Of a DNA stretch of 63,168 bases, positions 51,617 through 59,833 are shown piece after piece. The position numbers and the translations under genes are program-made. The stretch's first letter is position 1; every line of letters begins with the position of its first letter. Source of the stretch: Gemmatimonadales bacterium (lineage in GTDB: Bacteria; Gemmatimonadota; Gemmatimonadetes; Palauibacterales; Palauibacteraceae). The notes under the pieces are model-generated. The model searched no databases. It was not told where the DNA came from and worked only from the letters and a program-made list of their open reading frames with translations. The stretch covers positions 14,115 through 77,282 of the forward strand of contig VXQX01000082.1 in the NCBI GenBank assembly GCA_009838765.1. The letters run 5' to 3'.

Positions 51617-52746
51617 CGCGGCTCCGCCTTCCAGAAGGCGATGCCGCCCGCCTGCTTCCCCACGTCGACGCTGGCCGCCCGGACCCCGGCCCGGAGGTCG
51701 ATCACGTCCACCGTTCCCGGCTCGCCGCCCACGCCCTCCACGCTCACGAAGGCGTATCGGGAATCCGGGGAGATCGCGATCCCGTGCGGAAGCGTCCGCG
51801 TGTTCGGAACCCGGGCCACCTCCGTCCCGCCGGCGAGATCCCACACGCCGGTCGCCTGCCCGCCCTTGTACGTCACCACGAGGTAGGCGCCGTCCGGAGA
51901 AACATCGAGATTGTACGGACCCTCGCCCGTCTCGAATCGTCGCGTCACCCGCCATGACTGCACATCGATCTCCAGCACCTCCGCGTTTCGGTTGCACGCG
52001 ACGTACACATGGCGTCCGCCCACGGCCGGATGGGCCCATGTCGGGCTGCACGCGGCCGCTCCCACGGGCCGCGTCGGGAGCCAGTCGTGCGGCCACGCCT
52101 GCTCAGAGCCCGGGGAGAGGAGAAAGCGCTGCGTGACCTCGAGCCGGTGGGCGTCGACCTCCACGAGCATCTCATCCATCATGCACACGGAATAGTGCCG
52201 CGCCCCGTCCGCCGTGAGCCGCGAGCCATGCGGCATCGTGCAGGTCGGAATCTGCGCGACCTCGATCATCGCGCCGACGTCGACGACGGACACCGAACTC
52301 GGCTCGTGTTCGCCGTGCAGGTTGAAGTTCGCCGCGAAGAGCAGGCCTGCCGGCGTCACCTGCATGGTGGCGGGGAAGAGCCCCAACACCGCGCTCCCGA
52401 GCGGGCGGTTCGTCTCCGTGGAATAGGCTACGACCGTGCCGAAGGGGTTCCCGTGGGCGAGCGTCACGTACCACCGCTCCCCGCTCGGATCGACCGCCAG
52501 GCCGTGCGGCCCGTCGATTTCCGTGGGGAAACGGCCCACGAAGACGGAATCCAGCACCGACGCACCGGTGCCGTCGAACCGGACGAGATCGACGCGATCC
52601 TCCGATTCGGCCGCCACGTAGACGTAATACGACGACGGGCCGTCAGGGCTGGTTTCCTGGGATGCCGCGGGTGGAGCCGCCGCGGCCGTGCTTCCCAGCG
52701 CCCACAGGACCATCGTCATGCGGGGTATGGCAGGCTCAGTCAGCAT
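51613..52746 (-). CDS. Exported YVTN beta-propeller protein
   Basis: A 377-residue secreted propeller: signal WALGSTAAAAPPAASQ, then YVTN-type repeats, such as IDGPHGLAVDPSGERWYVTLAHG, MPHGSRLTADGARHYSVCMMD, YNLDVSPDGAYLVVTYKGG and LPHGIAISPDSRYAFVSVEG. Several CT-type cysteines may pair. This is a ligand or electron-transfer scaffold, with no enzyme residues seen. ATG 52746 is chosen; an alternative TTG far upstream would put the N-terminus antisense to rnpB and is rejected. It starts the minus-strand trio. Confidence 0.8.
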   Translation of the reverse strand: MLTEPAIPRMTMVLWALGSTAAAAPPAASQETSPDGPSSYYVYVAAESEDRVDLVRFDGTGASVLDSVFVGRFPTEIDGPHGLAVDPSGERWYVTLAHGNPFGTVVAYSTETNRPLGSAVLGLFPATMQVTPAGLLFAANFNLHGEHEPSSVSVVDVGAMIEVAQIPTCTMPHGSRLTADGARHYSVCMMDEMLVEVDAHRLEVTQRFLLSPGSEQAWPHDWLPTRPVGAAACSPTWAHPAVGGRHVYVACNRNAEVLEIDVQSWRVTRRFETGEGPYNLDVSPDGAYLVVTYKGGQATGVWDLAGGTEVARVPNTRTLPHGIAISPDSRYAFVSVEGVGGEPGTVDVIDLRAGVRAASVDVGKQAGGIAFWKAEPR

Positions 52747-52878
52747 ACGGTTTACGCGCGTTCGCGACTCCTTCTCCCGAAGTCTCCGGGCCCGGAAACC
52801 CCTTCCGCCGGACACTTCTCCTCCTACCTTTAGAGTAGACAATTCCTCAAGGGGTTGCCAATCGATTAGGTTGTCCGC

Positions 52879-53271
52879 GGCGGAGGGAGAAGAGGTCGCG
52901 GACGGGTGCGCGTCACGCCGTTCGAGGAAAGTCCGGGCTCCACAGGGCACGGCGCCGGGTAACGCCCGGGCGTCGCGAGGCGACGGAAAGTGCCACAGAG
53001 AGCAGACCGCCGATGGCAGCTTGCGACCCGCAGGGGTCCAGGCGCACAGGCAAGGGTGAAAGGGTGGGGTAAGGGCCCACCGCGTTTCCTGGTGACAGGG
53101 ACGGCACGGCAAACCCCGCCGGGAGCAAGGCCAAGCAGGAACGAGCGGCGGCCCGTCGCGTTCGAGTTCCGGGTAGGCCGCACGAGGCCTCGGGCAACCG
53201 AGGTCCCAGATAGATGACCTCGCCGCGGGCCTGGCCCGCCGGTAACAGAACCCGGCTTATCTCCCTCCGCC
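52879..53271 (+). ncRNA. rnpB: RNase P RNA
   Basis: The bacterial RNase P catalytic RNA that trims tRNA 5' leaders. P1 is GGCGGAGGGAG (52879-52889) with CTCCCTCCGCC (53261-53271). Diagnostic blocks are GAGGAAAGTCCGGGCTCC (from about 52922), ACAGAGAGCAGACCGCC, GGTGAAAGGGTGGGGTAAGGG, CAGATAGATGAC and ACAGAACCCGGCTTAT near the 3' end. About 393 nt, normal for a bacterial ancestral (A) type. Its position is between the propeller trio and the M16 genes. Confidence 0.95.
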
Positions 53272-53313
53272 TCACCTCATGCCGCGGTGCCGGGAGCGGC
53301 ACGGAGACCAGCG

Positions 53314-54606
53314 ATGAAATTCGACATCCTCGAGCACACCCTCGACAACGGGCTTCGGGTCATCCTGCAGCCCGACAGGTCCGCGCCGCTCGTCGCCGTT
53401 CACGTCATGTACCACGTGGGATCGAAAAACGAGCGCGCCGGCCGGACCGGTTTCGCGCACCTCTTCGAGCATCTCCTCTTCCAGGGGTCCGAGCATGTGC
53501 CGCGCGAGCACCACTTCAAGCTCGTTCAGGATGCCGGCGGCACGCTCAACGGGACGACGTGGTTCGACCGCACCAACTACTTCGAGACCCTGCCCGCGAA
53601 CGAGCTGGATCTCGGCCTGTGGCTCGAGTCCGACCGCATGGGGTTCTTCAAGCCGGGTATCACCCGGGAGAAGCTCGACAACCAGCGCGAGGTCGTGAAG
53701 AACGAGCGGCGGCAGTCGTACGAAAACCGCCCCTACGGCCTCGCGTTCGAGACGCTGCTCGCGTGCGCCTACGACGAGGGACACCCGTACCGCCATCCGA
53801 CCATCGGCTACATGCCCGACATCGACGCGGCCCGGCTCGATGACGTACACGAGTTCTTCGACCTCCACTACGGACCCAACAACGCGGCCCTCGTGCTCGT
53901 CGGCGACTTCGATCCGGCTGCGGCGCTGGACCGGGTCGAGGCCTGGTTCGGGGAGATTCCCGCGCGGCCCGTGGCGCCGCCCCCGGACGTCCCCGAGCCG
54001 GCCCGCGACGGAGAGCGGCGCGCGCTTCTTCGGGACCGCGTCCAGATGCCCCGCGTGTACCTCATGTACCATTCCCCGTGCTACGCGGACCCCGATTTCG
54101 AGGCCGTCGTGACCCTCAACTACCTGCTCGCCGACGGGAACAGTTCCCGTCTCGAGAAGACGCTGGTGTACGAAAAGCAGATCGCGGCGGACGCGATATC
54201 CTTCACCTGGCCGACCGAGAGCGCCGGGATGTCCTTCGTTGTCGCCACCGCCCGCCCGGGCGTCGGCGCCGCCGACCTCGAGACGGAGGTGATGGACGTC
54301 ATCGACGACCTGCTCCGCGACGGCGTCGAGGAGGAAGAGATCGAGGGGGCGCGCAACCGGGCCCGGCGCGGGCTCCTGAACGGACGCGCGGGCTTCGGCG
54401 ACCGGGCGGACGCGATCGCGCACGCGGCCGTGTTGCGGGGCGACGCCGCCTATGTGAACGACGCTTTCGCGCGCTACGGAGCCGTCGCCCGCGCCGACGT
54501 GGAGCGCGTGGCCCGCGAGGTGCTCGATCCGCGCGGCCTCACCGTCCTCCACGTCGTGCCCGAGGGCGGGACGGACGCGCCGGTCCCGACGGAGGGGGCG
54601 GCGTGA
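53314..54606 (+). CDS. M16 zinc peptidase, active subunit
   Basis: A 430-residue insulinase-fold peptidase with the inverted zinc motif HLFEH (GFAHLFEHLLFQGSEH) and the third ligand glutamate in REVVKNERRQSYEN. No signal peptide is obvious. The paired gene downstream lacks the zinc site and carries the R/Y pair, the classic two-subunit M16B arrangement. The start is ATG 53314, about 40 bp after rnpB. It overlaps the second subunit by 4 bp. Confidence 0.92.
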   Translation: MKFDILEHTLDNGLRVILQPDRSAPLVAVHVMYHVGSKNERAGRTGFAHLFEHLLFQGSEHVPREHHFKLVQDAGGTLNGTTWFDRTNYFETLPANELDLGLWLESDRMGFFKPGITREKLDNQREVVKNERRQSYENRPYGLAFETLLACAYDEGHPYRHPTIGYMPDIDAARLDDVHEFFDLHYGPNNAALVLVGDFDPAAALDRVEAWFGEIPARPVAPPPDVPEPARDGERRALLRDRVQMPRVYLMYHSPCYADPDFEAVVTLNYLLADGNSSRLEKTLVYEKQIAADAISFTWPTESAGMSFVVATARPGVGAADLETEVMDVIDDLLRDGVEEEEIEGARNRARRGLLNGRAGFGDRADAIAHAAVLRGDAAYVNDAFARYGAVARADVERVAREVLDPRGLTVLHVVPEGGTDAPVPTEGAA

Positions 54607-55967
54607 CGAACCCCCGAGTTGCGACCCCCGACCGTGCCGCGCGCCCGGCGCCGGCCGCCCCGCGCTCGCTCGCGCTCCCCCGCTTCGAGCGGCACGCGCT
54701 CGCCAACGGGCTCCGCATCGAGCACGCCGAGCGGTGCGGGCTGCCCGAGGTGTCGCTCCACCTCGTCCTCGAGTGCGGCGCGGGCGCCGAGCCGCCGCGA
54801 CTCGGAGGTCTCGGCGAACTCACCGCCCGGCTCCTCACCGCCGGCACTCCCGGGCGGGACGCCATGGAGATGGCGCGCTGGCTCGACCGCCTCGGCGTCG
54901 GCTACCGCGCGACGGCCGGCTACGCTGTCGGAGCCGTCTCCATGCACTTCCTGTCGGAGGTGTTCGACGAGGCGCTCGAGTTCCTCGCCGCCACCATCCT
55001 CGATCCCGGGTTTCCGGAGCACGAAGTCGAACGCATCCGGCGCGAGCGCATCGACGAGATCGAACGCCAGGCGGACGACCCGGCGACCGTCGCGGGCCTC
55101 GCCACCATCGCCGAACTCTATGGCGACGGCCTGTACGGTCGGCCGGTGGCCGGCGCCGGGGCCACGGTGTCGGAGATCGGCCCGGAAGCGGTGCGGGACT
55201 TTCACGACACGCGCTACCGTCCCCGCGGCGCCCTCCTCATCGCGTGCGGCGACCTCGACCGCGAGCGTCTGTTGTCCGCGGTGGAGGCGCGTTTCGGCGC
55301 CTGGAGCGGCGAGGCCGCCCCGGTCTCCCCTCCGGAAACGCCGGAGCCGCGGGCGAAGGGCCTCATCCTCATCGACCGTCCCGGCAGTGCCCAGAGCGAG
55401 ATTCGCGTTGCGACGGTGGGCGTGCCCCACAACACCGCCGACCATCACGCGATCATCGTGGCCAATGCGATCCTTGGCGGCCTGTTCAACTCCCGGATCA
55501 ATCTCAATCTGCGCGAGGACAAGGGGTGGACCTACGGGGCGAGATCGAGCTTCCGGTTCCGCCGCGGCGCCGGGCCCTTCATCGCGCGCACGGCCGTCGA
55601 GACCGCCCGGACCGGACCCGCGTTCGAGGAGGTCCTGCGCGAGATCGAGGCCATGCGGACGGCGCCCGTCACCGCCGACGAAATGACACTGGCCCGCAAC
55701 GCCCTCACGCTCTCCCTCCCGCTCCAGTTCGAGACCGCGGCGCAGATCTGCGGAAAGGTGAGCCGTCAGCGCGTATTCGGCCTCCCCGACGACTACTGGG
55801 AGACGTACCGCTCCCGCATCGAGGCCGTGACACCCGAGGCGGTGCAGGAGGTCTGCCGCACGTACCTCGATCCCGACCGCCTCACGCTCCTCGCCGTCGG
55901 CGACGCGGCGACGGCCGAGCCCACGCTCGACGGCCTCGGGCCCGTGGACGTCCGGTCCGCCTCGTGA
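54603..55967 (+). CDS. M16 peptidase, non-catalytic subunit
   Basis: A 454-residue M16-fold partner. At the HxxEH site it reads LGGLGELTARLL, so no zinc is bound. The C-terminal half has the conserved arginine/tyrosine pair in SRINLNLREDKGWTYGARSSF, which closes the active site of the catalytic subunit. About 30 Pro/Ala-rich residues precede the domain. GTG 54603 overlaps the active subunit stop. Together they probably degrade small peptides in the cytoplasm. Confidence 0.92.
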   Translation: MTNPRVATPDRAARPAPAAPRSLALPRFERHALANGLRIEHAERCGLPEVSLHLVLECGAGAEPPRLGGLGELTARLLTAGTPGRDAMEMARWLDRLGVGYRATAGYAVGAVSMHFLSEVFDEALEFLAATILDPGFPEHEVERIRRERIDEIERQADDPATVAGLATIAELYGDGLYGRPVAGAGATVSEIGPEAVRDFHDTRYRPRGALLIACGDLDRERLLSAVEARFGAWSGEAAPVSPPETPEPRAKGLILIDRPGSAQSEIRVATVGVPHNTADHHAIIVANAILGGLFNSRINLNLREDKGWTYGARSSFRFRRGAGPFIARTAVETARTGPAFEEVLREIEAMRTAPVTADEMTLARNALTLSLPLQFETAAQICGKVSRQRVFGLPDDYWETYRSRIEAVTPEAVQEVCRTYLDPDRLTLLAVGDAATAEPTLDGLGPVDVRSAS

Positions 55968-55974
55968 CCGCGCC

Positions 55975-56607
55975 GTGAACGGCGGGGTGCGCGAACGCGC
56001 CGGGGGCGGCGGCGCGACGGGCCGCGTCGACGGGGAGTGCGTCTACTCCGGGCGCAGGATCGATGTCGATGTGGATCGCGTGCGGTTCCCGGACGGATCC
56101 ATCGGGCGGCTCGAGCTGATCCGCCACCCAGGCGCCGCCGCCGTCGTCGCGCTGGACCTTCCAGGCCCTCCCGGCGAGGCCGCCGCCGCTCGGCGCGAGC
56201 CCATCGTCACGCTGGTGCGTCAATACCGGTACGCCGCGAACGGGTTCATCTGGGAGGTGCCGGCCGGGAACCTGGAGCCCGGCGAGCCCCCCGAGGCGTG
56301 CGCGCTCCGGGAACTCGAAGAGGAGGCGGGACTGCGCGCCGGCCGCCTGGAGCGGCTGGCCGCCGTGCACACGACGCCCGGTTTCACGGACGAGATCATT
56401 CACCTCTTCGCGGCGTGGGACCTGGAGGCGGGAGAGACGAGTCACGAAGCGGGCGAGTTCATGGATGTGCATCGGTTGCCCCTGCGACGTACCATCGAGA
56501 TGATCGATTCGGGGGAGATCGGGGACGGCAAGACGATCTGCGCGCTGACCCTCGCGGCGCGCTGGGTCGCCCGCCGGATGGATCGAATCGGCGGCGGCGG
56601 GGTTTAA
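55975..56607 (+). CDS. NUDIX hydrolase, ADP-ribose pyrophosphatase-like
   Basis: A 210-residue NUDIX protein. The Nudix box is intact as GNLEPGEPPEACALRELEEE plus AGL. The ADP-ribose pyrophosphatase profile fits: VYSGRRIDVDVDRV near the N-terminus, IVTLVRQYRYAANGFIWEVPAGN before the box, and HTTPGFTDEIIHLFAAWDL after. The family hydrolyses nucleoside diphosphates linked to another group. It starts at GTG 55975, 8 bp after the M16 pair, and is followed by a sigma factor. Confidence 0.88.
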   Translation: MNGGVRERAGGGGATGRVDGECVYSGRRIDVDVDRVRFPDGSIGRLELIRHPGAAAVVALDLPGPPGEAAAARREPIVTLVRQYRYAANGFIWEVPAGNLEPGEPPEACALRELEEEAGLRAGRLERLAAVHTTPGFTDEIIHLFAAWDLEAGETSHEAGEFMDVHRLPLRRTIEMIDSGEIGDGKTICALTLAARWVARRMDRIGGGGV

Positions 56608-56651
56608 GACGCCGAATCGCCTGCAAAAGGGGGCCCCGCAAAGGGAGCGGC

Positions 56652-57311
56652 ATGGACACGCAGCCGAAGCTCGAGGTATCGAGGCAGCAGCACGCGGCGC
56701 CGGAGGAGATGGCATCGCTCGGGCGCGGAGAGCTGAAGCGCCTCGAGGACGCCGAACTCGTCACCCACTACCTCGGGGGGCAGCGCTTCGCGTTCAACGA
56801 GATCGCCGACCGCTACCAGGACCGCCTGCTGAACTTCATCTACCGCACCATCGGCGACCGGGACCGTGCCGAAGATCTCGTGCAGGAGACCTTCGTGCGC
56901 GTCTACCGGCACCTCCACCGGTTCGATCCCGCGCGGAAGTTCTCGACCTGGATCTATACGATCGCCAGCAACCTGGCGAAAAACGAACTGCGGAACCGGG
57001 CGCGCAACCCGCTGGTACTCTTCCATACGCTCCGAAAGAGCTGGGAAGCCGACCACAGGCCGCTTGAATTCGAGGACACGGCCTACCGGCCCGACGATCT
57101 GTTTCGCAAGCGGCGTGTACGCGAACAGGTCGAGGCCGCGGTCGCGGAACTTCCCGAGCATCACCGTGTCGTATTCGTGCTGCGTGAACTGGAAGGGAAG
57201 AGCTACGAGGAGATTTCCGAGATCACGGGCGTAACGCTGGGCACCGTGAAGTCGCGCCTGAATCGGGCGCGGAACCGGTTCGCCCGCATCATCGCCCCGA
57301 TGCTCGATTGA
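56652..57311 (+). CDS. ECF RNA polymerase sigma factor
   Basis: A 219-residue sigma70-family (ECF) factor. Region 2 covers about residues 50-115 (RYQDRLLNFIYRTIGDRDRAEDLVQETFVRVY) and region 4 about 165-215 (ELPEHHRVVFVLRELEGKSYEEISEITGVTLGTVKSRLNRAR). The first 40 residues are an extra acidic/Gln segment. The next gene codes for a ZAS-type anti-sigma, so the pair forms a regulated unit. ATG 56652 follows AAGGGAG. The promoters recognised cannot be inferred here. Confidence 0.93.
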   Translation: MDTQPKLEVSRQQHAAPEEMASLGRGELKRLEDAELVTHYLGGQRFAFNEIADRYQDRLLNFIYRTIGDRDRAEDLVQETFVRVYRHLHRFDPARKFSTWIYTIASNLAKNELRNRARNPLVLFHTLRKSWEADHRPLEFEDTAYRPDDLFRKRRVREQVEAAVAELPEHHRVVFVLRELEGKSYEEISEITGVTLGTVKSRLNRARNRFARIIAPMLD

Positions 57312-57357
57312 AGTCCCGGGCCCGCGCGACCCGGCCAACGGAAGGAACGCTGGTGCG

Positions 57358-57933
57358 ATGATGGTTTGCAAAGAGTTTATCGAACGACATACCGACTACC
57401 TTGACGGCACGCTGGCCGCCGGCGAGCGCCGTCGTTTTGAAGCGCATCTGGAGGAGTGCAGGTCGTGTCGGCGCTACCAGCGGGTCATGACTCGCGGGCT
57501 CGCCGTATGGCGTGCCCTCCCCCGCGTCAGCACGTCTCCGGATTTCCTTCCCCGCCTGCAGCATCGCCTCTACCACGTCGACGAGTCCCCGAAGCGGTCG
57601 TGGCGGGGCCAGGTCGGCCGGGCCGCGGCCATCGCCGTGGCGTCGGCGGGACTCTTCACGCTCGGCGTATCGAACGGAAGCCAGCCCCTGCTCGTCGAAG
57701 TCCAGCTTCCGCCGGTGATGGCGGACGTGCCCGCGGTAACCGTTGCCGAGAGCCAGGGGAGCCGGTTCGCCGACGATCCCTATGTGCCCGACTGGTTCCT
57801 CGTACCGTTCGCTCCGGCGCTCGATGACGGAGGCGGGCTGTTCGGTTCGTCGTACGCGGTCCCGATCGCGACGCGCGACTCCATCGTCCTGCCGGTCGAG
57901 CGGCGCTCCGGCCAACTCGACGAGTCTCGCTGA
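57358..57933 (+). CDS. Membrane ZAS anti-sigma factor
   Basis: A 191-residue anti-sigma. The ZAS zinc site is HLEECRSC (His-x3-Cys-x2-Cys) with an upstream Cys and His (VCKEFIERH); it binds the cognate ECF factor. One transmembrane helix lies at about residues 85-105 (AAAIAVASAGLFTLGVS), followed by a periplasmic, Pro/Asp-rich tail. It probably sequesters the sigma until an envelope signal releases it. ATGATG at 57358 is the start; there is a 46-bp gap after the sigma gene. Confidence 0.9.
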   Translation: MMVCKEFIERHTDYLDGTLAAGERRRFEAHLEECRSCRRYQRVMTRGLAVWRALPRVSTSPDFLPRLQHRLYHVDESPKRSWRGQVGRAAAIAVASAGLFTLGVSNGSQPLLVEVQLPPVMADVPAVTVAESQGSRFADDPYVPDWFLVPFAPALDDGGGLFGSSYAVPIATRDSIVLPVERRSGQLDESR

Positions 57934-57973
57934 CCCACCCCCGCGGCCCGCGGCACGGGTCTCTCCCGTCGCC

Positions 57974-58984
57974 GTGAGCGCCCCCCTCGATCCCCGGCTC
58001 GCGCGCGCCCTGGACCAGGGTCCACCGACCGGCGCATGGTTTCTGCACGGAGACGCGGTTCGCCTGCGGGACGAAGCCGCGCAGCAACTCGTCGAGGCCG
58101 CCGTCGACCCGGCCACGCGCGACTTCAACTACGACCAGTTTCATGCCGAAGACGTGACGGACGAGCAGCTCGCCGCCACCCTGGCCATGCCCCCGATGAT
58201 GGCGGAACGCCGCGTTGTTTTCGTGCGCGACGTCGAGCGGCTGGGGACGAAGGCCCGCGCGGTCCTGCAGCGGGTCGCGTCGGCGCCGCCCGCCGACCTC
58301 GCTCTCATCGTGACGGCGCGCATCCCCAAGGGGTCGCGTGCGGCATTCTACCGCGACCTCAGGAACGTCTGCCGCACGCTCGAGTGGACGGCGCCGCGGG
58401 CGGCGGAGATCCCCGGCTGGATCCACGACCGGGCGCGGCGGCGCTGGAAGTTCGACCTCTCGCCGGCGGCGGCCCAGTGGATCGCGGGAGCCGTCGGATC
58501 GGACCTTTCGACGCTGGACGCCGAACTCGAGAAGCTCGCTTCGCTTCCCGCCGACCGCCGGACCGACGCCGACATCCGCGACATCGTTCCCCGGACCCAC
58601 CGAATCGATCGCTGGACCTGGCTCGACCTCGTGGCATCGCGCGACTACCGGCGCGCCTTGCGCGAGTTGGAAAACGTGCTCACTTCGGAACGGGGGGTCG
58701 GGCTGGTCGCCGGACTTGTGGAACAGCACCTTCTGCTTGGTCTGGCCCTGGACGCGGGACCCGCCGGCCTGCGAGCCGCTCTGTCGGAGACCGGGCGCGG
58801 CTATCTCTCCTGGAAGGCGAACGCCTACGCGAAGCAGGCGAGGGCATGGACCGTACACGAACTCGATCGCGCGCTGCGGGCGCTCCACCGCGCCGACCGG
58901 CACCTCAAGTCGGGGCGGGGAGACCACGCGGTGCTCGCCGGGATGCTCCTGGAACTGGGGCGGACGGAGAACGCCGGGAGATGA
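57974..58984 (+). CDS. holA: DNA polymerase III subunit delta
   Basis: A 336-residue clamp-loader delta subunit. The N-terminal domain has GAWFLHGDAVRLRDEAAQQL and FNYDQFHAEDVTDEQLAATLAMPPMMAERRVVFVRDVERL, typical of HolA; TLDAELEKLA and the C-terminal collar helices (LVEQHLLLGLALD, RRALRELENVL) follow. It opens the beta clamp in replication. The GTG at 57974 lies 40 bp after the anti-sigma stop. It shares an ATGA overlap with the next gene. Confidence 0.9.
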   Translation: MSAPLDPRLARALDQGPPTGAWFLHGDAVRLRDEAAQQLVEAAVDPATRDFNYDQFHAEDVTDEQLAATLAMPPMMAERRVVFVRDVERLGTKARAVLQRVASAPPADLALIVTARIPKGSRAAFYRDLRNVCRTLEWTAPRAAEIPGWIHDRARRRWKFDLSPAAAQWIAGAVGSDLSTLDAELEKLASLPADRRTDADIRDIVPRTHRIDRWTWLDLVASRDYRRALRELENVLTSERGVGLVAGLVEQHLLLGLALDAGPAGLRAALSETGRGYLSWKANAYAKQARAWTVHELDRALRALHRADRHLKSGRGDHAVLAGMLLELGRTENAGR

Positions 58985-59829
58985 CGCGGCGCAGCCGGAT
59001 CCGCGGACGGCGCCCAGGTCATCGGAGCGGCCGCGGATGGGCGCTCGCGCTTCTCGCCGGCGCGCCGTGGGGGTTCTCCGTCCCCTCCGCCGTGCAGGCT
59101 GCGCAGGCCGCCGCCCCCGTGGATCTGGACCATATCGAGGCGCGGATCGAGGCCGGGAGGTTCGAGGGCGCCGCGGAGGCGCTCGAGCGCTGGTTCGCCA
59201 CGGCGGAGGCGCAGAACGCGGCCCGCGGCGACGTGCTGCGCGCCCGGTACTTTCGGGCGCGTCTCCTGGCCGACCCGGACTCCGCCCGCGCGGAACTCCT
59301 CTCCGTCGCCATGGACGGCGGCTCGCGCTACGGCTCCCGGGCGTGGCTGAGGCTCGCGCAACTGGACCTGGCGCTGGACGAACCCTCCCGCGCGGCCGCC
59401 GATCTCGAGCGCCTGCGGTCGGACCATCCCCGCAGCGCCGAGACCGTCGCGTCCTGGTACTGGACGGCGCGGACGTTCGAGGCCCGGGGTCTGATCGATC
59501 GGGCGTGCGAGGCGTGGCAACGGGCCGCCGCGGAGGGCCGCCGCGTCGGCGCCACGGAGACCGCGCGCCTCGCCGAGGCGGCAGCGCTCGGCTGCGCGCC
59601 GGGGGCCCCGCGCTTCGCGATCCAGGTGGCGGCGTTCTCGCGCCGGGATGCGGCGGAGGAGATGCATGGGCGGCTGGAGGCCGCCGGTTTCTTCTCCCGC
59701 GTCGTCGAGCACGACGGATTGCACCGCGTCCGGATGGGCCACTTCGCCCGTCGGGAAGCGGCGGAGAGCCTGGTGCGCCGACTACGGGATGCGGGCTTCG
59801 AGTCCACCGTCATCCCCGTCGTCTCGTGA
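58981..59829 (+). CDS. SPOR-domain exported protein with TPR-like repeats
   Basis: A 282-residue protein. A signal peptide (GWALALLAGAPWGFSVPSAVQAAQ) is followed by helical TPR-like repeats (FEGAAEALERWFATAEAQN, AWLRLAQLDLALDEPSRAAADLERL). At the C-terminus is a SPOR domain, FAIQVAAFSRRDAAEEMHGRL with a second half VRMGHFARREAAESLVRRLRDAGFESTV. SPOR domains bind denuded peptidoglycan at the division site. ATG 58981 overlaps the holA stop; mutS starts 4 bp after its stop. Confidence 0.87.
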   Translation: MTRRSRIRGRRPGHRSGRGWALALLAGAPWGFSVPSAVQAAQAAAPVDLDHIEARIEAGRFEGAAEALERWFATAEAQNAARGDVLRARYFRARLLADPDSARAELLSVAMDGGSRYGSRAWLRLAQLDLALDEPSRAAADLERLRSDHPRSAETVASWYWTARTFEARGLIDRACEAWQRAAAEGRRVGATETARLAEAAALGCAPGAPRFAIQVAAFSRRDAAEEMHGRLEAAGFFSRVVEHDGLHRVRMGHFARREAAESLVRRLRDAGFESTVIPVVS

Positions 59830-59833
59830 GGCG

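Noticed and set aside
52747-53112. N-terminal extension of the YVTN propeller from a TTG at 53112
   Set aside because: It would run antisense through rnpB; ATG 52746 starts exactly at a signal peptide.
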